Shown here: one piece after another, positions 56,373-64,000 of the stretch
Position numbering within the stretch: the stretch's first letter is position 1
Layout of the letters: each line of letters begins with the position of its first letter
Assembly: GCA_003013855.2 (NCBI GenBank)
Contig: ML058407.1
Span: 4,668,372-4,732,371 of the forward strand
Source of the DNA: Liriodendron chinense
Lineage: Eukaryota > Streptophyta > Magnoliopsida > Magnoliales > Magnoliaceae
Reading direction: 5' to 3'
Length of the DNA stretch: 64,000 bases
Made by a program: the position numbers and the translations under genes
Notes under the pieces: generated by a model
Seen by the model: the letters and a program-made list of their open reading frames with translations, nothing else
What the model was told of the DNA's origin: nothing
The model's database searches: none

Positions 56373-57598
56373 TGTTCGCTCACCTCAAGTGCAAAGCCAC
56401 GATGTAGTAATAATTCTCGGTAAGACCGAGGTCGATCCACAGGAAAAGAGGTAAATAATTTCAACTACTCTAATAACTAGAATCTAAGAAGTTTAGGAAA
56501 ATAGTTTTTCACATAAAATAGGAAAATCTAAAAATAAGAAGAACTAGAGTATCAAGGATCCACTTGTAGTAGTCCAATGCCAATCCATTCATCTAAGCAC
56601 AACACAATTAGAATCAAAGTCCTATCTCTCATCTAATTGGAGGATATAACATTTAAGCACAAATACTCCCACTTAAATCTGGAAATCAGATTTCTAGTTT
56701 TAATGAAGCACATAGAACTTGAACTTGTAGCCTTCGGAGTAATAGCCAGGCTAAGAGACTATGGCATGCTCAAGGGTTACTACAATTCGAATTCAAACAA
56801 CTCAATCATGGTAATCTCAGAGAATTACAAAGAACTCATGTTCAGAGCACACAAACTCTCACAAAACATCTAAAACACCAAACTTTATTCAAACTAAAAC
56901 TTGAAAATCCATAAATAAGTAAAGGGTACTTGAAGAAATGAATTAAAGCATTGAAACACTCTACAAACTTCACCTCTTAACTCTAACTAAGAGGTTAACT
57001 AGAAGAAAGCATTAAAAACTAGAAACTAGAATTAGAAAAAAAAAAAAAAAACTAGTTGCCTCCTAAGTCTTGATCTCTTTGCTCCCCACGTTGTTAGATG
57101 CCCTAGGAAGAGAGTGGAGGTGGCCTTTTGTAAAAGAAATCCCGCACCAATTTGGAAACTTCGAGAATCCACGGAGTCCTTTCGTAATTTGAAAACTTTG
57201 CCTTGAAAATCGGAGTTTCTGTATCACCTTAGACCTGTCTGGCAACCGGTCTGACGACCGATCTAAGAAGAAAAAACAGTCCAAAAAATAACTGTAGATC
57301 TGTCTGGCGACCGATCTAGCGACCGGTCTACAGACGGGTCTAGCGACAGGTCTAAGATAATTTTTCATATTTTCTTCTTTTTCTCTTCTCTTCTTTCTTG
57401 CTTCTTTCCTCCACCTTTTGGTACTTGTTCTATTGATCTTCAATGCATACAAAGTGACTCTTTTAATCATGAATTGGTGAAATCTCTCTCTCATTCCTAC
57501 AATCACAAAAACATGTATTAGATTAGTCTTTAAACATGAAAACTGTGCATATAATATGATGTAATGGGTGGGCAAATGTATAAATTAGAGGCTCAACA
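56373..57598 (-). repeat. 5' LTR of element B2 (1226 bp)
   Basis: On the minus strand it begins TGTTGAGCCTC and ends GCGAACA. It is the same type as LTR B1 (7021-8255). The TATA position reads TTTTACAAAAGG, so the box appears mutated compared with other copies. Confidence 0.9.
57232..57352. repeat. Degenerate motif array in 5' LTR of B2
   Basis: Units such as AACCGGTC, GACCGATC, GACCGGTC and GACAGGTC recur at short intervals, spaced by CTAG or CTGGC. Confidence 0.65.
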
Positions 57599-57603
57599 AT
57601 GGT

Positions 57604-57918
57604 ATTATCACTAAATAATGTCATGGTGCCTTATTTAATTCCATAATCTGATAAAGGTTGCTTAATCCATAATAGTTGCGCACAACAACTTCTGGCAACA
57701 ATATATTCTGCCTCAGCCGTGGACAAGGAGATGGAGTTCTATTTCTTACTATGCCAAGCCATAAGACATTTTCCAACATAGAAACAACCACCACTGGTTA
57801 ATTTACGATCATCAATGTTACTAGCTCAATCGGCATCGGAATACCCAACAATATCGATAGATGAATCAAATGGGTACCAAAGGCCATACTTAGTGGTGCA
57901 TTCGAAAAATCAAATGAT
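57604..57918 (-). pseudogene. RNase H, N-terminal part, copia F
   Basis: The minus strand carries STAEAEYIVARSCCAQLLWI, the usual copia RNase H motif, and runs up to the B2 insertion. A stop separates it from RT at 57919. Confidence 0.8.
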
Positions 57919-58738
57919 TCACTTAACTGTCATAAGGTGTGATTCTTTAGGATTAGCCTCGAATCTAGCATAAGCTTCTACACTAAATAAAATGTCTGGT
58001 CTGCTAGCAGTGAGGTAAAGAAGACTACCTATCATGCTCTTGTAAAGATGTTGATATACACTTTTCCCTGTCAGATCTTTAAATAATTTGACAGTTGTGC
58101 TCATAGGTGTAGTGCGAGATTGACCAGATTCTAACCCAAATCTTTTAACTAGGTCTCTAGCATACTTTATTTGGCTAATGAATATTCCTGATGCTAGTTG
58201 CTTAACTTGTAGGCCTAGAAACATATTCAGTTCCCCTACCGTGCTTATTTTAAATTCTGATGTCATTAATTCAACAAATGATATAGACATTTTCTCACAT
58301 GTGAAAGCAAAGACAATGTCATCCACATAAATCTGGGCAATTAAAATAGAGTTCTTGTGTTCTTTTACAAAAAGTGTTTTATTAACACTCCCCCTAACAA
58401 AATCAGTGTCTATCAAAAATTGAGTTAGACGCTCATACCATGCATTGGGGGTCTTTTTTAAGACCATAGATGGCCTTTTTCAATCATTACACTTTGTGAG
58501 GGCTCAGGATCCACAAATCCCTTTGGTTGTTCAACGTATACTTCCTCATCTAGAATACCATTCAAGAAGGTACTCTTTAGGTCCATTTGAAATAGTTTAA
58601 ATTTTAAAGCCCAAGCGATAGCCATAAGAATTTGAATAGACTCGAGTCTAGCTATAGGGGCAAATGTTTCATCAAAATCAATTCCTTCAATTTGGGAATA
58701 CTCCTGAGCAACTAAGCGAGCCTTATTTCGCATGATGT
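57919..58738 (-). pseudogene. Reverse transcriptase, copia F
   Basis: The frame 58458-58733 has RLVAQEYSQIEGIDFDETFA and DLKSTFLNGILDEEVYVEQP. After a shift near 58460 the second frame (57919-58467) has TPNAWYERLTQFLIDTDFVR and catalytic YVDDIVFA, then QIKYARDLVKRFGLESGQSR. It is a clear Ty1/copia RT, most like the SIRE type by its text. Confidence 0.85.
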
Positions 58739-59049
58739 TTCCAGATTCATCAGACTTGTTTTTAAAGATCTATTTGGTTCCAATGACATTTTATCTTTCA
58801 GGCCTATCAACTAGATATCATACGTCATTTCTAGTGGATTGTTGAAGCTCTTCTTGCATTGCAAGAATCCAGAACTCATCGTTTAGAGCTCCATCAGCAT
58901 TCTTTGGTTCTATTTTAGATGTGAAACACAGGTGGTGTTAACAGCCTCCAACTGTCTCCTAGTTTTGACCCCAGTGTTAGGATCCCCAATGATTTGATTG
59001 AGGGGGTGATCCTTGACTATTGGAATATCAATAGTAACACTGGTGGCTC

Positions 59050-59987
59050 TTAGAGATGGGGTTGTTTATCAGATTTTTCTATCTCGCATATACCCTTATC
59101 TTCTTCTACATCACCTGGTGACACGGATTCATTTAAAGGTTGGTCATCTATGGTCACATTGATCGATTCTTGAACTGTTGAGGTTAGATTATTATAAACT
59201 ATATATGCTCTACTATTCAAAGAGTACCCTAAGAAGATACCTTCATCTGTCTTAGATGCGAACTTACCCAGATTTTCATGGTCTTGTAGGATATGACATG
59301 GACTACTAAAGACCTTAAAGTATTTCACATTTGGTGTCTTTCCACACCACAGTTCAAAGTAGTTTTGTTTAAACCTGCCCTTAAGTAAACTCAATTTATG
59401 ATGTAGCAGGCAGTGTTAACTGCTTCGGCCCACAAATTTTTCGTAAAGTTTTTACTATTAAGCATAACTGTGGCCATTTCCAACAACACCCGGTTCTTCC
59501 TTTCAGCAACCCCATTTTGTTGAGGTATTTTGGGTGCTGAAAATTCATGACAGATTCTTAACTCATCACATAGGTAATTTAAACAATGATCTTCAAATTC
59601 ACCACCGTGATCGCACTGGATTGTAGCGACCATGTAACCTTTCTCATTATGAAGTCACTTTATCAAAATTTTGAACTCTTCAAATGTGTCAGATTTTTCT
59701 CTTAGGAAGGCGACCCAGGTGAATCTAGAGTAATCATCGATGACAACAAAGAAGTATCGTTTCCCGCCTTGACTTAAAACCCTGGCAGGACCAACCAGGT
59801 CCATGTGTAGTAGTTCAAAGGGTTTTGATGTGGCCAGATTTGAGGTCTTTTTGTGTGCAACCTTAATTTGTTTACCTTTTTGGCACTTGTTGCACACAAC
59901 TTTTGGTCTTTTGTCAATCTTGGGCAATCCTCTCACCAAATTTTTTCGACTTAACTTGGATAGATTTCTATAGTGTACATGATTAAG
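59050..59987 (-). pseudogene. Integrase, copia F
   Basis: Three pieces are seen: 59655-59939 (VCNKCQKGKQIKVAHKKTSN, MDLVGPARVLSQGGKRYFFV), 59391-59633 (IQCDHGGEFEDHCLNYLCDE, APKIPQQNGVAERKNRVLLE) and 59050-59394 (GKTPNVKYFKVFSSPCHILQ). The catalytic D-D-E pattern can be followed. A stop and a frame change separate the pieces. Sequence 58740-59049 is a degraded link to RT. Confidence 0.8.
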
Positions 59988-60420
59988 TTAATGGTGCCAT
60001 AATTTAGTTTCATTGTCAATGGCCATGTGATAAATGGTTGGGGAGCACTGATTATCATGGCTTTCAATTACATAACAGTTGTCTCCTGTACGTAGACCTT
60101 TCATGATCAGTTTTCCTGTGGAGTCCAGGATCTCGCACATCTCTTTGAAGAACCTTACTGAGTGCTTTCTGTCACAAATTTGTGAAATACTCAGTAAATT
60201 ATGCTTGAGGCCATCAACAAAAAGCATATTTTCTATTTTGGGCAATCCTGACCCAGTGATGGTTCCTTTACCAATAATTATAGCTATGCTCCCATCACCA
60301 AATGTGACAGACCCACCATCAAAATCGTTTTATGTACAAAATTGAGATCTATCACCAGTCATATGTCTAGAGATACCACTATCTAAATACCATTTAGCTT
60401 TATTCCCAACTTTTAGGGTA
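59988..60420 (-). pseudogene. Protease and GAG-pre-integrase region, copia F
   Basis: The protease site reads DSGISRHMTGD (usual DSGCSRHMTGD), followed after a stop by FGDGSIAIIIGKGTI. The next frame (59988-60245) has PKIENMLFVDGLKHNLLSIS, the standard run-up to integrase. Confidence 0.7.
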
Positions 60421-61065
60421 ATATGCATGACCAAACATTTGTTTTTAACTACCCATTTAGTTGTTATCCTTTTAGGAGTGGTATTCTTATATGACGGCTC
60501 TTTAGTTTTCTTGGGGGATGCAGGATTTTTCTTGTTCTTGTAAGAGAATGGTTGTTTTCATATTTAACATTTTCACTTGACATGACAACTCTTCCATTCT
60601 CTTATCCTTCCATGGGAGAGTAGGATAATTTCTTTTCAAGTTCCCCCTTTTTTATGGAGTTTGCATGGGAGGATTCCAACTGGATTGCACATTTTTCCCG
60701 ATCGGTATAAATTTTTCTTTCAAGTTCCTGATCGGATTCTTAAAGGCCATGCACTCAATTTTCAAGTTGCCAATGTCACCATAAGCATGACAAATAGGAG
60801 AATTTTTACTTTTACTTCCTGATGCTCCTTTTTCCTTCCTCTTTTTTAGGGAACGGGATTTTAGACTTGATTATGACTATCATATCCTAATCCTCAAATA
60901 ATTCTAGATGATCTACTCGAACTCAATAGATTTTCTATTTTTTCAGAGCTTTGAGCAAATTTATCTTTGAGAAGGGAATCTTGGTGATTAATTAATTTAA
61001 CTTTTTCAAGTTTTTCTTCTAGCTCTTTGATTTTTTCTTAAGCTTTGTCATACTTTCTTTCCCAA
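60421..61065 (-). pseudogene. Degraded gag-protease link, copia F
   Basis: No long frame remains. Pieces such as EEKLEKVKLINHQDSLLKDK suggest that the coiled-coil end of gag lay here. Several frameshifts and stops are present. Confidence 0.45.
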
Positions 61066-62391
61066 TTAAAGTCTTTTTTTAGTATAGTGCTCATTTTCAC
61101 CTTTAAGCTCTTGAACTTGGTCCACCAATTCCTTATTCTTTTGTGTAGCTTCATTTAATTTTTTGGTAAGCAAAATGCTTTGGCGGAACAGCTTGTTGTA
61201 GGCTTCTTGTAAGCCTTGGTCATCATCTTCATCTTCTTCCTCATCCTCATCATCATTAGAGGATTCATTAATAGTGTTAAAGGATTTATGATCATCCTTG
61301 TCTCTGGTATTTTTCTCAAAGGGCACAATTTCAGTGATGGAGGCCATTAAAATTTTGATTGAGCCTTGTTCCTCATCACTTTGGGATGAATTTGATTCTG
61401 ATTCTGATTCTTCAGTGTCATCCCATGTAGCAGCCATTGCCTTTTTCTTGGCTTTCTTATCGGTACACTTAGAGGCGACGTGACCAAATTCTTTACACTT
61501 GAAACATTGAGGGTCTTTTGACTTCTTGTAAGATTTATCTTTGTTGTTCTTTGAGTCAAAAGGTTTACCCTTCTGATAGGGTTTCCTTCTAAATGAACTT
61601 CCTCTAGATTTGAAGAATTTTTTAAACTTCTTGGCCATAAGGGCCATTTCTTCCATATCTAGTTCTTCCTCACTATCATGTTCAGAACCTTGTTTCTTAT
61701 GGGAAGTTTTCAAAGCACTACTTTTGGATTTAGTCGGAGTTTTAAAGTGTAACTCATAGGTTTGAAGGGACCCTAGCAATTCTTCAACCTTCATGGTATC
61801 TAGGTCCCAACATTCTTCTAGAGTAACAACTTTGGTAGAGAAACGTTCCGGTAGGGATCTCAGGATTTTCCTACATAGCTTACTATTTGGAACCGATTCC
61901 CCTAATCCACACATGTCATTCGTGATTTTACTCAATCTAAAAAAATATTCCATAATTGTCTCACACTCCTCCATTCTTATGTTTTCAAATTGAGTAGTGA
62001 AGAGCTGAAGTTTTGAGCATTTAACAACGCTTGTTCCTTCATGAGTAACTTCGAGAATATCCCTTGCTTGTTTACTGGTTTGACGATTTTGAATGTGACT
62101 AAATTCATCTTTAGAGACAAAATAGTAAATAACATTAAAACCTTTAGCTTTATAAGCACATTGAGTCTTATTAAAGCCAGTCCACATAGTCTTTTCTCTT
62201 GGCTTGAGGACATCGGGTTCACCTTCCTTTCTAATGGTGTCCACTGGGGCTTTCCACCCTCTTTCAACCATGTCCCACAGAAGGGGATCAAGGGATTGTA
62301 AAAAGATGCGAATTCGGGCCTTCCAATAAGGATAATTTGGCCCATTAAAGAAGGAAGGTTTGGTAACCGATGTTGAGTCCTCTTTAGACAT
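61066..62391 (-). pseudogene. gag: gag, copia F
   Basis: The likely start is ATG 62391 (MSKEDSTSVTKPSFFNGPNY), because upstream codons of the longer open frame lie in the primer site and LTR. The capsid part includes YWKARIRIFLQSLDPLLWDM. The zinc knuckle is CFKCKEFGHVASKC, near 61490. An acidic, serine-rich region (NESSNDDEDEEEDEDDDQG) and a coiled coil follow. The frame is open for about 440 codons and then breaks at a T-run near 61066, making it the best kept gag in the window. Confidence 0.85.
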
Positions 62392-62448
62392 ATTTTCAAG
62401 GTCTCTTAGGATCACACTCCGGGTTGTTAAACCTGAACGGAGGAACCC

Positions 62449-62460
62449 GCTCTGATACCA
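62449..62460 (-). promoter_or_regulatory. Primer binding site, Met-initiator tRNA, copia F
   Basis: TGGTATCAGAGC on the minus strand lies two bases from the LTR end. It is the canonical plant copia primer site. Confidence 0.85.
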
Positions 62461-62462
62461 AT

Positions 62463-62862
62463 TGAAATTGCAGGTTTTATCGCTTCTAGATATACTTGGA
62501 GATATGCCTAATGTCTTAGAGGGGGGTGAATAGGACCTTTTTGAAATTCCAACACAATTTAAAAGCAACTTAAACAAGTGTTAACAATCACAATTATCAC
62601 AATAATATTTAAAGAAAATACGTGTTCAAGATTGTAAGATGAACTATCATTGGCATTTTATCGAACAGTTGGTATTCATGATTGACTAAGAAAATTCACA
62701 AGTTTCACACATAGCAATCATTCATTCTTATAATGCACAATGATATATAGTGGTTCGGTTTCCCTACTCCACTCCCGGTTCACGTTCTTAACCTATGAGT
62801 ACCCTGAAATTCACAATAGTCGTGGTTTTAAATTAGGTTAACCATCAACCTTAACATCCTTT
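62463..62862 (-). repeat. 5' LTR of copia F, inner 400 bp
   Basis: It matches 8463-8858 at roughly 90 percent by eye. The outer part is cut off at 62862 by different sequence beginning TGGGGCTCAAATTC. Confidence 0.8.
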
Positions 62863-63000
62863 TGGGGCTCAAATTCACACCCATGGTAAAACAGCATCTA
62901 GCGGTCCATCTACGATGATTCAGATCACTTTCGAGATCAAGAATACCTAGAAAATGTTAGTGCAACCCTAACCACATGGCCGAAGCCAAAACCTACAAAT

Positions 63001-63345
63001 AACATTTTGGAGTGGAACTAGACATGCGGATCACCGCCAAATGATCTGAAATGCCCTAAAACCCTTAGATTGCGAGTTTCTAAGTCATGCGGTGCATATC
63101 TTTACCTGCGCACCTCGAAATATGTTTCGTCCCCCGTTTGGAGTTGACCGAAAGGGTATGAAAGCCTACAGGTACCATTTCAGAGTGGATTTGGACATTC
63201 GTACCATCGCTAAATTATCCAGAGCTCCCTAAAACCCTTAAATAGCAAGTTTGAAGTCCCTGCGGCGCGTATTTCCATGTGTGTGCTTTCTGAAACAATG
63301 TTCCTATATGAAGAGTCGACTCGGAGGCTCCAAATTAGGAAGGAA
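63001..63345 (+). repeat. Imperfect tandem duplication, unit about 173 bp
   Basis: GAGTGGAACTAGACATGCGG (63010) and GAGTGGATTTGGACATTCGT (63183) start two similar units, each with CCCTAAAACCCTTA about 60 bases later. The copies have diverged considerably. Confidence 0.65.
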
Positions 63346-63585
63346 CTATCAAAATTTGTAACATATGGACCTCCACACCCCATCTTGTTCATTCAGGAGC
63401 TCAATCCCAACCTAAAAGTGGCTTGGCGTCAATGACCGCAATTTGAGAAAAGGTAGCTGTCCTTTAGAGGTCTCCCTTTGGATCCTAATCCTGAAAAAAT
63501 CTAAGTCTGGAAGTTTTCTCTCTTGCAGAATGCTGAAACCTAAAATTTGGCTAAGTAGTGGGAAGTGTGAAAAATTTCAAGAGGG

Positions 63586-63767
63586 ACATGCACCCAGCCT
63601 TAGACCACATGCTCCTGCAACATGCGCCCGGAAGGAAATGATCCGGACAAACTTTCGAAAACTGTCTGGAAAATCCGTCGAAAAATCACATGCCCCCGGA
63701 TGCTTGCATTTTTACTTCTACCTAGCACATGCGCCCGGACATCGTCCTAAAAACACATGCGCCGGAA
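63586..63767 (+). repeat. ACATGCGCCCGGA motif array
   Basis: Six copies of an ACATGC-plus-C/G-rich unit are seen, at about 63586, 63606, 63619, 63688, 63727 and 63755. They range from ACATGCACCCAGC to ACATGCGCCCGGA and sit just upstream of the TATA box. Confidence 0.75.
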
Positions 63768-63804
63768 AATACCCCCCAGATTGGACCCGAACCCGATTGC
63801 ACTG

Positions 63805-63814
63805 TTATAAATAG
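63805..63814 (+). promoter_or_regulatory. TATA box of the LTR-like sequence
   Basis: TTATAAATAG lies about 40 bp after the last ACATGC unit, which fits a core promoter on the plus strand. Confidence 0.65.
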
Positions 63815-64000
63815 CAGGTCCGCCTGATGACAACCAATGACATCATTCCCTTCTAACCTTAAAGCGACGCAAGAGGTAACATGAGCCCGCTCTGTTATCC
63901 CTTGCCGAATGCCCTCACCGGAAAGGTTTCCCTCGTAGGAAAGGGATTTCCCCACCAGAACCCACAATTGTACTACCGTCGGATAGGTATCCCTTGTTGG

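Larger units (their letters stand above)
50485..57598 (-). mobile_element. Element B2: pol-less Athila-like retrotransposon (7.1 kb with insert)
   Basis: ATGGT lies on both sides (50480-50484 and 57599-57603). The 5' LTR is 56373-57598 and the 3' LTR 50485-53259; the latter is interrupted by a plus-strand solo LTR (50876-52441). The internal region is only 3.1 kb and has no capsid, zinc knuckle, protease, RT, RNase H or integrase. It holds one acidic coding region (54381-55816) that shares its C-terminal half with the tail of element A. The 3' non-coding region is also shared with A. It inserted into the RNase H of copia F. Confidence 0.9.
62863..64000 (+). mobile_element. Unassigned LTR-like sequence, start only
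   Basis: It begins TGGGGCTC at the point where the copia LTR breaks off. It has a repeated region, a motif array and a TATA box in the order expected of a plus-strand LTR (U3, then R). The right end is outside the window, so LTR status and family are unproven. Confidence 0.5.

Noticed and set aside
62392..62577. Upstream extension of copia gag to 62577
   Set aside because: The extension lies in the primer site and LTR; the family start motif follows ATG 62391.

Overview
The window looks like intergenic, repeat-dense nuclear DNA of a seed plant. I see no ordinary host gene. Almost every base can be assigned to LTR retrotransposons inserted into one another, plus one piece of plant mitochondrial DNA. 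The plant origin rests on a tRNA-Asp primer site, a Del/Tekay-like chromovirus, a Tat-type Ty3/gypsy element with a second RNase H and an antisense gene, a SIRE-like Ty1/copia element, and a mitochondrial rrn26/trnG fragment. I cannot name the species.

Layout: (1) 1-6733, + strand: Athila-like element 'A' (5' LTR cut by the window edge), with decayed gag and protease but no RT, RNase H or integrase. It sits inside the leader of a related minus-strand element 'B1' (6734-8255). (2) 8463-62862, minus strand: a SIRE-like copia element 'F'. Its 3' LTR (8463-11149) carries a mitochondrial insertion; its gag-pol lies at 57604-62391 and resumes at 50269-50484. (3) Inside F lies the ORF 'H', of the putative-plant-transposon-protein type, broken into 47602-48046 and about 13580-14322 by the Tat-type element 'G' (14323-47596, target duplication CTTAT). 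(4) Inside the antisense gene of G lies 'C' (16152-37210, duplication TAATG), a Del/Tekay-like chromovirus present as a tandem dimer LTR-internal-LTR-internal-LTR. (5) The first C LTR carries a solo copia LTR (16234-18202, duplication TATAC). This gives a nest five levels deep. A second, pol-less Athila-like element 'B2' (50485-57598, duplication ATGGT) interrupts the RNase H of F. Further solo LTRs of the A/B group sit at 11465-12886, 43081-45202, 48237-49781 and 50876-52441, each with a 5-bp duplication. From 62863 to the end lies the start of a different LTR-like sequence.

All protein-coding regions carry frameshifts or stops, so none is expected to make a full product. The most notable points are: arrays of the palindrome GACCGGTC, often paired 10 or 12 bp apart, in the U3 region of unrelated LTRs (Athila-like and copia) and beside H; two pol-less Athila-like subfamilies that share a post-protease acidic tail; a chromovirus dimer whose two copies share the same disabling mutations; and an antisense, intron-containing gene with its own TATA box in the Tat element.
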